From positions 219,210 to 251,254 of the forward strand of contig NZ_LSTO01000002.1 in NCBI RefSeq assembly GCF_002211445.1: a stretch of 32,045 bases of DNA, read 5' to 3'. Made by a program: the position numbers and the translations under genes. The notes under the pieces are model-generated. The model did no database searches. It was not told where the DNA came from and saw only the letters and a program-made list of their open reading frames with translations. Below are positions 23,795-31,496 of this stretch, in pieces. The first letter of the stretch is position 1; each line of letters opens with the position of its first letter. The stretch is from Noviherbaspirillum denitrificans. GTDB taxonomy: Bacteria; Pseudomonadota; Gammaproteobacteria; Burkholderiales; Burkholderiaceae_D.

Positions 23795-24301
23795 CTAGGC
23801 GGCAATAGCGACCGACGAGTCCGTCCGGCGGGAGCGGGCGCGCTTGGACAGGATCTGCTGCAGCTTGGTGCGCAGGGTGTCGGCATTGAACGGCTTGACG
23901 ATATAGCCATCTGCGCCGGCCTTGGCTGCGGCGAGGATCATGTCGCGCGTCGCTTCCGCCGTCACCAGCAGCACCGGCAGGTCGCGCAGACCCTCTTCCT
24001 CGCGGATGGCGCGCAGCAGGTCGAGTCCGCTCATGTTGGGCATATGGCAATCGGTGACGACGAAGTCGAAAGGCTTGCCCTCGGCATCCGCGGACTTCAG
24101 CATCTGCAGTGCGCTCCTGCCATCGGCGGCTTCGGAAATTCGGACATTGCGCAGCTGGTCCTTCAGCAGGCTGCCGATGACGCGGCGCATGCTCGAGATG
24201 TCGTCGACAACCAGGAAATTCGAGTGCGGATGATAGGCGGAATCACTCGCCGCCAGGAGGGCGGCGGGGGCCAGGGAGGCCATGAGGTTCGTCGGGCACA
24301 T
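23795..24301 (-). CDS. CheY-like single-domain response regulator
   Basis: A 168-residue receiver protein. After a roughly 25-residue N-terminal extension (MCPTNLMASLAPAALLAASD) the receiver domain begins with NFLVVDDISSMRR. The acidic pair is D33-D34, the phospho-acceptor is Asp84 in VVTDCHMPNMSG, with Thr114 in LLVTAEA and Lys136 in YIVKPFN. RNVRISEAADGRSALQML resembles chemotaxis CheY. There is no output domain, so it must act through a partner. It lies 225 bp upstream of the diguanylate cyclase on the same strand, suggesting a signalling cluster, although an AT-rich gap separates them. The start at 24301 has AGGAAG upstream; an upstream ATG at 24328 is less likely. Confidence 0.92.
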   Translation of the reverse strand: MCPTNLMASLAPAALLAASDSAYHPHSNFLVVDDISSMRRVIGSLLKDQLRNVRISEAADGRSALQMLKSADAEGKPFDFVVTDCHMPNMSGLDLLRAIREEEGLRDLPVLLVTAEATRDMILAAAKAGADGYIVKPFNADTLRTKLQQILSKRARSRRTDSSVAIAA

Positions 24302-24435
24302 GGTGGTTCTTCCTTTTTGCTTGTGCACGTCGTGTCGGCGCGCGGCATTGCGTCTTGGCCGGTCTCCCTGTGTTTTTTATCTGGCCAGACAGCCACTTCA
24401 GCTTTGAAGGGGCATGAAGGAAGCTTATTCCTGTT

Positions 24436-24451
24436 ATTTCCGTACGGAAAT
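24436..24451. promoter_or_regulatory. Perfect 16-bp palindrome ATTTCCGTACGGAAAT
   Basis: This palindrome lies 135 bp upstream of the response-regulator start, in an otherwise non-coding gap. A perfect 16-bp dyad is unlikely by chance at a given site and has the form of a dimeric repressor or activator site. No cognate regulator is encoded next to it. Confidence 0.4.
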
Positions 24452-24479
24452 GATTGGGGTCAAGGAATGTGGTTGTTTG

Positions 24480-24532
24480 TTCGGTGAACCCGTGCGTTGA
24501 TTTCTCCCTGGCGGGACCTGCTTTCTTTGCGC
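24480..24532. repeat. Degenerate partial copy of the composite-repeat arm
   Basis: The order TTCGGTGA, TGCGTTG, TTCTCC, GGGAC, CTTTCTTTGC matches the left arm of the large repeat (about 15931-16005) with substitutions and short deletions. It starts four bases past the M1-type peptidase gene's stop codon, again at a gene 3' end. Confidence 0.5.
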
Positions 24533-24535
24533 GAT

Positions 24536-26521
24536 TTAGTTCGCCACCTTGACCAATTTTCCCGGTGCCGGCCACACGCCCCGCCCGATTGCCCGGCTGC
24601 CGTCAAACGCGACCCAGCTCTGCGCGCCGTAATGCGGCAAGGGACGCAGCAGCGCGCGCAACGCGTCGACGCTTTCCGCCGACACCACCGCAAGCGGTGC
24701 GCCCTCGCGCGCCACGGTCCATACCTGCGCAGTACCCTTGCCTGCAAGCGCGGGCGGGCGTGGTGGAAGGCCGGTACGCGCGAGGGCGGCGTCGACATCG
24801 GCGTGCAATCCGGCCAGCAGGAGGGGCGTGCCGCCATTGATCGCATCCAGCGACACGGTGCGCGGTGGCGTTTCGAACAGGCGCTGCGCGAGCTGCTCGA
24901 CAGCTTCGCGTGTGTCGGGCGAGGCAATTGCCAGCCTTGGCGCGCGCGCAATGAACCACTGGCGCAGGATGGGCGGTAGCTGGTCGCGTTCCAGCACACG
25001 CCACAGATGCAGGTCAGGGTCGAGACGGACGCCGGAGGGTACGGACGTGACGTCGACGCTCACTTGTTCGCGTGCACGTGCCACGTCGAACCAGCGCAGC
25101 TCGGATTTGTCCTTGTACACCAGCTCGACCGGGATGCGCATCGCATACGCGGGCGTGCCTTGTTCCACCGTCAGCAGCAGGCGCTTGCCGTTTTCCGCCA
25201 TGCGCGCCTCGGCGATGCCCGGCGCCGGTCCTCCGGCGCGGTGCAGCCACTGGTCGAAGAATTCTCCCAGCCGCTTGCCCGATGCTTCCTCGAAGGCCGC
25301 ACGCAGTTCGCCCCATCCCGCGCGCCGGAAGCGCTGCTTGTCCCAGAACGCGCGGATGCCCTTGGCGAATGCGTCTTCGCCGATCAGGTCGCGCAGCATC
25401 ACGAACAGCATCGCCGACTTGCCATAGCCGACCGCAGCAGCAGCGCCGTGCGTGCGCGAGCGGAAGTCGGCCAGCGGCGTGTGGTCGCCGGCCGGCACCG
25501 ATGCGAAATCACGCAGCCAGCCGAGGCGCATCTCGCGCGCGGCGTCGGCGGATTCGTGCTCCTTGTATGCATAGTCGGCCATGAAGGTGGTCAGGCCTTC
25601 GCTCCAGTTGCCTTTCGCATAGTCGACATACACGCCGTTGCCCCACCAGTTGTGCAGCACCTCGTGGCCGAGCGAGGTGGCGCGGATGAAGGGCAGGCGG
25701 ATCACGTCGGCGCCGAGGTAGGTCAGCGTCGGCATGCCGAAGCCGGTCGGCAGCGGGCTGGCGACGACGGAGAAGCCGGCGAAGGGATAGGCGCCGATCT
25801 GTTCCGCGTAGCGCTCGAGGTAGCGGCGCGTGTCGTCGAGATAGCCATCGGCCAGGCCGGGGACGGCATCGAGTTCGCGCGTGAAGTAGGTGCGCAGGCG
25901 CAGGGGTTCGCCGCCGGCACGGGGCGCCATCTTCTCGCGCACAACGTACGGGCCGGCCATCAGGTCGATGCCGTCTGCGGGCTGGTCGAAGTCAAAGCGT
26001 GCGCGGGTGTGGCCGGCATCGCTGCTTTCCGACGCGAGCCGTCCGGGTGCGATCGCGTGCTGGCCTGCGGGCACCGTTACGTCGAGACGGTAGCTGAACA
26101 GCGCGGCAGGCTGTGGATACCAAGCGCCGCCGGCTGGCAGGAAGCTGCCTTCCGGCGAGGCCATCGGCGGCAGGCCGCGCAGCACGCCGCGATGATCGAG
26201 GTTGCGGTCGAGTGCGGGCAGGGTGCCTGCGTATTCGATGTGCACACGCTCCGTGCCTGCAGGAACGCCGATCCGCCAGACACGCGCGCCGCCCTCGCTG
26301 GCACTGGCAGCTACCTTGAGCGGCTTGCCGTTTGCCGATGCCGCACTGATGCTGAGCGCGTCATGGAGCAGGAAGCGGAAGTCCTTCGTCGCGGGCGCGA
26401 CGTCGGCCACTGCCTTGAAGCGTCGCGTGGCGGGATCGAGTTCGACTTGCAGGTCGAGCTGTGCGGCGTGCGCGAAGGCGCCGGCCAGCGCAAGCAGCAG
26501 GGTTGCGGCGGTTCTTTTCAT
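24536..26521 (-). CDS. Exported M1-family metallopeptidase-like protein
   Basis: A 661-residue protein with a Sec signal peptide (MKRTAATLLLALAGAFAHAA). The zinc site is HEVLH (286-290) in HEVLHNWWGN, with the third ligand Glu308 in NWSEGL, exactly 18 residues after the second His, as in gluzincins. A Tyr in GYGKSAMLF (about 360) fits the catalytic tyrosine. The exopeptidase GAMEN motif is missing; the corresponding stretch is TGFGMPTLTYLG (259-270), so N-terminal amine recognition may differ and it might be an endopeptidase or have another specificity. A C-terminal part of about 250 residues lacks recognisable motifs. The start codon overlaps the ChaN-PDZ stop as ATGA, so the two are translationally coupled. 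Confidence 0.88.
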   Translation of the reverse strand: MKRTAATLLLALAGAFAHAAQLDLQVELDPATRRFKAVADVAPATKDFRFLLHDALSISAASANGKPLKVAASASEGGARVWRIGVPAGTERVHIEYAGTLPALDRNLDHRGVLRGLPPMASPEGSFLPAGGAWYPQPAALFSYRLDVTVPAGQHAIAPGRLASESSDAGHTRARFDFDQPADGIDLMAGPYVVREKMAPRAGGEPLRLRTYFTRELDAVPGLADGYLDDTRRYLERYAEQIGAYPFAGFSVVASPLPTGFGMPTLTYLGADVIRLPFIRATSLGHEVLHNWWGNGVYVDYAKGNWSEGLTTFMADYAYKEHESADAAREMRLGWLRDFASVPAGDHTPLADFRSRTHGAAAAVGYGKSAMLFVMLRDLIGEDAFAKGIRAFWDKQRFRRAGWGELRAAFEEASGKRLGEFFDQWLHRAGGPAPGIAEARMAENGKRLLLTVEQGTPAYAMRIPVELVYKDKSELRWFDVARAREQVSVDVTSVPSGVRLDPDLHLWRVLERDQLPPILRQWFIARAPRLAIASPDTREAVEQLAQRLFETPPRTVSLDAINGGTPLLLAGLHADVDAALARTGLPPRPPALAGKGTAQVWTVAREGAPLAVVSAESVDALRALLRPLPHYGAQSWVAFDGSRAIGRGVWPAPGKLVKVAN

Positions 26522-27705
26522 TGTTTCGCCGGGAACTTGACTACGATGTCCAGCAGTTCGTCGCCGCGCTTGACGCGTATCGGCAGCCATGTGCCCGGCG
26601 GCTGGCGGCGCACCGAGGCAGCGACTTGCGGCGCCTTGCCGACAGCCGTGCCGGCAATCTCCAGCAGGTGGTCGCCGACCTTCAGTCCGGTGCGCTCCGC
26701 CAGGCTGCCTGCAGTGACTTCGGTCAGGCGCACGGCGCCTTCTGCGTCTTCCAGGCGCACGCCGAGGCGCGGCGGTTCCGGCTTGTCGTCTTCCTGCAGC
26801 GGCAGCGTGAATACCGCGTCGGCCATGCCGGCGGGGAGGTCCTTGCATTCGGCATCGGCGGGCATTGCCACCAGGGCGCCGACATTGGTGATGCCGAGGT
26901 CACGCAGCTGGTGCGGGATGCCGTGGCCGAAGCGCAGGTGGCCGCTGCCGACGATACCCACTGCCAGCGGCTTGCCGGCGGACTTCACCTGTTTCGCCAG
27001 TGCTTCCGCCATTGCGCGGTCCCAGGTCGTTTGCGATTCCACGAAGCGGCCGAAGGCGGGATCGGTCTTTGCTGCCTTCGTGCCCTTGTCTTCCTTCGCG
27101 CCGTGCCCGCTGGCATGCATGCGGTAGACGTCGAACAGGTAATCGCGGTACGCCTCCACCGGCGCCGCCGCGCGGCCTACGCCTTCGCGCTGCGCTTCGG
27201 GTACCTGGCTCCAGCCTTTTTCGCGGATCGCCTTGTTGAGCGCGTTATCGACATTCAGCGCGACCATCGGGATGCGGTTGATGCGCGCGAACTGGAACAG
27301 CGGGACATACAGGTCGGCCGGCGTGTTCCACACCTTGTCCCATTCGGACTGTTCGAGGAATTGCTTGAGCGTGAGCTCGCCCTTGACCCAGCGGTCGAGC
27401 ACCGGCTGCACGCGGCGCGGAAACATCTCGAAGCCGATCACCATGTCCGGCCGCTTTACGTGCAGCGCAGAGAGCATCTGCACCTGCCAGCGGTGCTGGT
27501 CGTCCTCGTCGTGGAATTCGCCGAGCAGCACGACATCGCGCTTCGCCATGTCGGCGACGATGTCGGTGGCGGATGCGTTACGGGGTTTCTTGTCCAGTAG
27601 TGTCCATGCGGCGGGCGGATAACAGCCCACCGCCTGGGCCGGCGGCAGCGCGATGATCCACAGGGCAAGCGCTGCGGGCAGCGCGCGTTGGAAGAAAAGC
27701 TTCAT
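26518..27705 (-). CDS. Exported ChaN-like haem-binding-type protein fused to a PDZ domain
   Basis: A 395-residue protein with a signal peptide ending AQA near residue 25. A ChaN (DUF399) domain follows at about 45-285: VVLLGEFHDEDDQHRWQVQ (58-76), VIGFEMFPRRVQPVL and GIVGSGHLRFGHGIP. ChaN of Campylobacter binds haem as a dimer in iron uptake. A PDZ domain occupies about 305-390 (RLGVRLEDAEGAVRLTEVTA, then GLKVGDHLLEIAGTAV). PDZ domains bind C-terminal peptides, so the protein may present a substrate to the peptidase encoded next, which it overlaps by 4 bp (inference). The GC near the cleavage site is a poor lipobox, so it is probably soluble and periplasmic. Confidence 0.88.
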   Translation of the reverse strand: MKLFFQRALPAALALWIIALPPAQAVGCYPPAAWTLLDKKPRNASATDIVADMAKRDVVLLGEFHDEDDQHRWQVQMLSALHVKRPDMVIGFEMFPRRVQPVLDRWVKGELTLKQFLEQSEWDKVWNTPADLYVPLFQFARINRIPMVALNVDNALNKAIREKGWSQVPEAQREGVGRAAAPVEAYRDYLFDVYRMHASGHGAKEDKGTKAAKTDPAFGRFVESQTTWDRAMAEALAKQVKSAGKPLAVGIVGSGHLRFGHGIPHQLRDLGITNVGALVAMPADAECKDLPAGMADAVFTLPLQEDDKPEPPRLGVRLEDAEGAVRLTEVTAGSLAERTGLKVGDHLLEIAGTAVGKAPQVAASVRRQPPGTWLPIRVKRGDELLDIVVKFPAKQ

Positions 27706-27789
27706 AACACCCTTTCGTGCAACTTGCTTCCATGCAGCGTAGGGGAAGTCCAGATCCGGCGGAATGATCCGGATCTACCAAACGCAAAA

Positions 27790-28704
27790 TTATCCGCGTG
27801 CCGCGCGCGCCTTGGTCAGCTCCATCATCGGCTGGTTGAGGCCCGCGACAGGAATGATTTCGCCGGTGCGGTCGAACAGCTTGTCCTTGTTCGCAGCCAG
27901 CGCTTCCGCTGCATCGGGGCCTCCGCCGATATGGATACCGTCGCTCAGGGTGATATTGGAACGCGAGAAAGTCCCGGCGCCCGCGCACAGCACGGTCTTG
28001 TTCGGGCCATCCTGCGACACCAGCCAGATCATGCCCGGCGTCACGTTCTCCGGCTTGAGCAGTTCGAGATCATCGGGGCTGAGGATGCCTTCCGTCATGC
28101 GTGTGGCGGCAGTGGGGGCGAGGCAGTTGACGCGGATGTTGAACTTCTCGCCTTCCAGCGCCAGCGTCTGCATCAGCCCGACCAGCGCCATCTTCGCGGC
28201 GCCGTAATTCGATTGCCCGAAGTTGCCGAACAGTCCGGAAGACGAGGTCGTCATCACGATGCGGCCATAGTTCTGCTGCTTCATGATGTCCCACACCGCC
28301 TTGGTGCAATACACCGCGCCCATCAGGTGCACGTCGACGATCGCGCGGAAGTCGTCCAGGCTCATCTTGGAAAACGTCTTGTCGCGCAGGAAGCCGGCAT
28401 TGTTGACCAGGATGTCGACGCGGCCCCATTCCTTCATCGCCTGGTCAACCATCTCTTGCACGGCTGCCGGATCGGTGACCGAAGCCGCGCTCGCGATCGC
28501 CTGTCCTCCGGCGGCACGGATTTCCGCGACCACGCTTTCCGCCGGCGTCATTGCATTGCCGGAACCGTCGCGCGCCACGCCGAGGTCATTGACCACGACT
28601 TTCGCGCCGCGCGCGGCAAGTTGCAGGGCATGCGAACGGCCGAGACCGCCGCCTGCGCCGGTAACGATCGCGACCTGGTTGTCGAAGCGGATGGGAGTGC
28701 TCAT
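27790..28704 (-). CDS. Short-chain dehydrogenase, MFE-2-type hydroxyacyl-CoA dehydrogenase-like
   Basis: A 304-residue classical SDR. The NAD(P)-binding motif is TGAGGGLG (15-22), followed by VVNDLG (37-42) and NNAG (101-104). The catalytic residues are Ser154, Tyr167 and Lys171. The N-terminal phrase GRSHALQLAARGAKVVVNDLG is typical of the dehydrogenase part of peroxisomal MFE-2 and related (R)-3-hydroxyacyl-CoA dehydrogenases. The C-terminal extension past residue 250 is also like that group. It probably acts in acyl-CoA oxidation in the cytoplasm. The start at 28704 is preceded only by AAGAGA. It is divergent from the phosphofructokinase gene with a 151-bp shared upstream region. The exact substrate is not certain. 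Confidence 0.9.
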   Translation of the reverse strand: MSTPIRFDNQVAIVTGAGGGLGRSHALQLAARGAKVVVNDLGVARDGSGNAMTPAESVVAEIRAAGGQAIASAASVTDPAAVQEMVDQAMKEWGRVDILVNNAGFLRDKTFSKMSLDDFRAIVDVHLMGAVYCTKAVWDIMKQQNYGRIVMTTSSSGLFGNFGQSNYGAAKMALVGLMQTLALEGEKFNIRVNCLAPTAATRMTEGILSPDDLELLKPENVTPGMIWLVSQDGPNKTVLCAGAGTFSRSNITLSDGIHIGGGPDAAEALAANKDKLFDRTGEIIPVAGLNQPMMELTKARAARG

Positions 28705-28855
28705 GTGTCTCTTGTCATGGTAGTGGGGAAAGAAACTATGGTAGCGGAATTCGCACGACCGTTCTGGTGTGCGCGCCGGTTGTTGGCGAAATGTCATTCA
28801 TTCCTGCGGCGAGATCGTCCATACTCACTACACGCCCACTTCATGGAGGAAAGCC

Positions 28856-30073
28856 ATGCCGTCCGGAAAAATCCTCGTCGCGCAAGGCGGCGGACCCACC
28901 GCGGTCATCAACCAGTCCCTCGTCGGCGTGACGCTCGAAGCGCGGCGCTTCCGAAGCGTCGAGCGGGTATACGGCGCCTGGCACGGCGTGCGCGGCATCA
29001 TCAATGAAGACTTCGTCGACCTCACGCAGGAGACCAGCCACAACCTCGAAATGGTGGCCAATACGCCTTCGTCGGCACTCGGTTCGACGCGTGACAAGCC
29101 GGACATGAAGTACTGCCAGGAGATCTTCGAAGTGCTGCGCGCGCACGAGATCGAACACTTCTTCTACATTGGCGGCAACGATTCCTCGGACACGGTGCGC
29201 ATCGTCAGCCTGGAGGCGCAGAAGGCCAACTATCCGCTGCGCTGCATCCACATCCCCAAGACCATCGACAATGACCTCGTCGGCAACGACCATACGCCAG
29301 GCTTTCCGTCGGCGGCACGCTTCGTCGCACAGGCGTTTGCCGGCGCCAACCTCGACAATGCATCGTTGCCGGGTGTGTATGTCGGCGTCGTGATGGGCCG
29401 GCACGCCGGCTTCCTCACCGCGGCCTCGGCGCTGGGCAAGAAGTTCCCCGACGACGGACCGCACCTGATCTACCTGCCGGAGCGCACCTTCGTGGTCGAC
29501 AAGTTCCTGGCCGACGTGAAGCAAGCGTATGAACGCTTCGGCCGCTGCGTGATCGCGGTGTCCGAAGGCATCCATGACGAATCGGGCGCACCCATCGCCA
29601 CCCTGCTGGCCAAGGATGTGGAACGCGATGCGCATGGCAACGTGCAGCTGTCGGGCACTGGCGCGCTGGCCGACCTGCTGTGCGAAGAGATCAAGTCCAA
29701 GCTCAAGATCAAGCGTGTGCGCGGCGATACCTTCGGCTACCTGCAGCGCTCCTTCATCGGCTGCGTGTCGGATGTCGACCAGCGCGAGGCGCGCGAGGTC
29801 GGCGAGAAGGCGGTGCAGTACGCGATGTGGGGCGAGCGCGACGGTTCGGTGGCGATCAAGCGCACCGGTTTCTATTCCGTCGACTACGAGCTGCTGCCGC
29901 TGGAAGCGGTGGCCGGCAAGACGCGCACGATGGAAGATGAATTCATCGCGCCTTCGGGCACCGACATCACCGACGCCTTCCGACTTTACCTGCGTCCGCT
30001 GGTCGGGTCGAAGATGCCGGATGCTTTCCGCCTGCGGTTCAACCCGGTGCCGAAGCGCATGAACCGCGGTTGA
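28856..30073 (+). CDS. pfp: 6-phosphofructokinase, pyrophosphate-dependent type
   Basis: A 405-residue PFK-A superfamily enzyme phosphorylating fructose 6-phosphate to the 1,6-bisphosphate. The N-terminal GGGPTAVINQS is the phosphate-binding start. GGNDSSDTV (106-114) has Asp109 where ATP-dependent enzymes have Gly (GGDGS), and PKTIDND (134-140) has Lys135 where they have Gly. Both substitutions are the accepted markers of PPi dependence. Asp138 is the catalytic aspartate. MGRHAGFL and ERTF are substrate-binding segments. The start has GGAGGA upstream. It is divergent from the SDR gene and convergent with the small lipoprotein gene, three bases apart. Cofactor use follows from the residue markers and is inference. 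Confidence 0.92.
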   Translation: MPSGKILVAQGGGPTAVINQSLVGVTLEARRFRSVERVYGAWHGVRGIINEDFVDLTQETSHNLEMVANTPSSALGSTRDKPDMKYCQEIFEVLRAHEIEHFFYIGGNDSSDTVRIVSLEAQKANYPLRCIHIPKTIDNDLVGNDHTPGFPSAARFVAQAFAGANLDNASLPGVYVGVVMGRHAGFLTAASALGKKFPDDGPHLIYLPERTFVVDKFLADVKQAYERFGRCVIAVSEGIHDESGAPIATLLAKDVERDAHGNVQLSGTGALADLLCEEIKSKLKIKRVRGDTFGYLQRSFIGCVSDVDQREAREVGEKAVQYAMWGERDGSVAIKRTGFYSVDYELLPLEAVAGKTRTMEDEFIAPSGTDITDAFRLYLRPLVGSKMPDAFRLRFNPVPKRMNRG

Positions 30074-30076
30074 CGA

Positions 30077-30493
30077 TCAGCGGCAAAAATAGTCCGCGAC
30101 CATCGGCTCGTGGCTGCTCTGCGGCACGAAGAGGGTGAACGCGTCGATGCATTGCGAGATCGCGTCGCGCATGCCGTAGATCACAATGTTGCTGCCCGGG
30201 TCCCGGTTCCCGGGATGAGACATGACGAAGCGCGGCGTGCCGTATTCCGCCCGCAGCGCATGATAGGGCTGGCCACGCCATTCCCCTTGCATCTCTTGCT
30301 CGCGGCGCGCGCGCGCCTTGGCCAGCAATTCACTCTCATCGGTGAAGTCGCTCTTCGGCGCGGAAGACGCGGATGCCCCGAAAGTTCCGGAAGACCCGGA
30401 TGAGGCTGGCGGCGCGGACGGTGTGGCGCAGGCGGACAGCAGCGCCAGTGCGGCGAGCATGACCGGCACGTGGTATGGAGCCCTGTATCGCAT
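30077..30493 (-). CDS. Small hypothetical lipoprotein
   Basis: A 138-residue protein with a lipoprotein signal peptide: MRYRAPYHVPVMLAALALLS then the lipobox LLSAC, so the mature N-terminal Cys should carry lipid. A Ser/Ala/Pro-rich linker follows, then a folded part with SELLAKARARREQEMQGEWR and a C-terminal region including IVIYGMRDAISQCIDAF with one Cys, and a final YFCR. I do not recognise the family. An in-frame ATG six codons upstream (30511) is also possible. The gene is convergent with the phosphofructokinase gene, leaving three bases between the stops, and divergent from the sirtuin gene. Confidence 0.75.
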   Translation of the reverse strand: MRYRAPYHVPVMLAALALLSACATPSAPPASSGSSGTFGASASSAPKSDFTDESELLAKARARREQEMQGEWRGQPYHALRAEYGTPRFVMSHPGNRDPGSNIVIYGMRDAISQCIDAFTLFVPQSSHEPMVADYFCR

Positions 30494-30659
30494 TCCCGTG
30501 TTTCTTCCCATTCGTAGTAGGGATACCCAGGTTCATTGTCGCGGGACGGTTTTGTTGTGATTTGTGCAAGCGCAATCGGGGGTATGGCGCAGATCAACGG
30601 CGCACGTGGCACAGCCAGGGGATAGCCGCGATAATAGGAAAACTTTCCCGCGCCCATCA

Positions 30660-31496
30660 ATGAGAACGCCCAGCAACGCGCCCACCGCAACCTTCGGCCT
30701 CGAACCGGCCGGCTACCGCAAGCTGCTCGAACAGTTCATGCATGCGCAACGCATCCTCGTCTACAGCGGCGCGGGCATGTCGGCGGATTCAGGATTGCCG
30801 ACTTACCGCGGCGCGGGCGAGCACTTGTGGACAGGCGACGTGCTGGAACGCGTATCGACACTCACCGGCTACGCGCGCGATCCGGCGTTCGCGATCGATT
30901 GGTATGTGGAGCAGTCGCACCGATTGCTGGCGGCACGTCCGCATGAAGGACACAAGGCACTGGTCGAACTCGAACGCTACTGGGATGTCACCCACGTGAC
31001 GCAGAATGTCGACGTGCTGCTCGAGGAAGCCGGCTGCGCCGACGTGGTCCATCTGCACGGCCGCTTCGACCGCCTCAAGTGCCTGCAGTGCCGCTGGACC
31101 GGCAACGCGACCAATGCAGACGACCTGCGCCGGCCCTGCCCAAATTGCGGCGGCAAGCTGCGGCCCGCGATTGTCTGGATGGGAGAGATGCCCGGGGAAG
31201 AGGACGTGAACCGCGCCGGCAACGCGGCAAAGTCAGCCGGGCTGGTGCTGGTGGTGGGCACGCCGGCCGAGATGTATCCGGGGGCGGCAGTGGTGGAAAC
31301 CGCGCATCGCGCCGGCGTCCCCGTCTGCGTCATCAATCCCGAATGGTGCGAGAACCTGCATTACGCGCAATGGCAGCTGTTCGGCGGCGCGCGCACGGTG
31401 CTGCCGGTCCTCGTGCGCGACGCCATCGCGCGCAGGCAGGCGGAGGGCCAGCCCCTGCCGTGGTTCCTGCGCTGGCTGCCCTCATGGGCCAAGTAG
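30660..31496 (+). CDS. Sirtuin-type NAD-dependent protein deacylase
   Basis: A 278-residue SIR2-family enzyme removing acyl groups from lysine with NAD. GAGMSADSGLPTYRG (37-51) corresponds to the canonical GAGISAESGIPDFRG, with TYR replacing DFR. TQNVDVL (114-120) is the NAD-binding motif, and His133 in HLHG is the catalytic histidine. Four zinc ligands are C141, C144, C160 and C163. VVGTPAEMYPGA and VINPEW match later NAD-site motifs. The start at 30660 is preceded by a GATAAT hexamer (30630-30635), a possible -10 element; no clear -35 was found. The 3' end overlaps the next convergent gene by 15 bp. Acyl-group preference cannot be read with confidence. Confidence 0.9.
   Translation: MRTPSNAPTATFGLEPAGYRKLLEQFMHAQRILVYSGAGMSADSGLPTYRGAGEHLWTGDVLERVSTLTGYARDPAFAIDWYVEQSHRLLAARPHEGHKALVELERYWDVTHVTQNVDVLLEEAGCADVVHLHGRFDRLKCLQCRWTGNATNADDLRRPCPNCGGKLRPAIVWMGEMPGEEDVNRAGNAAKSAGLVLVVGTPAEMYPGAAVVETAHRAGVPVCVINPEWCENLHYAQWQLFGGARTVLPVLVRDAIARRQAEGQPLPWFLRWLPSWAK

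Noticed and set aside
25007-27127. A 706-codon plus-strand frame opposite the peptidase and ChaN-PDZ genes
   Set aside because: It spans two well-supported minus-strand genes, has no domain signature and has no ribosome binding site.
30607-30626. TGGCAC upstream of the sirtuin gene as a sigma-54 promoter
   Set aside because: The -12 part (TTGC at the right spacing) is absent, so only the first half of the consensus matches.
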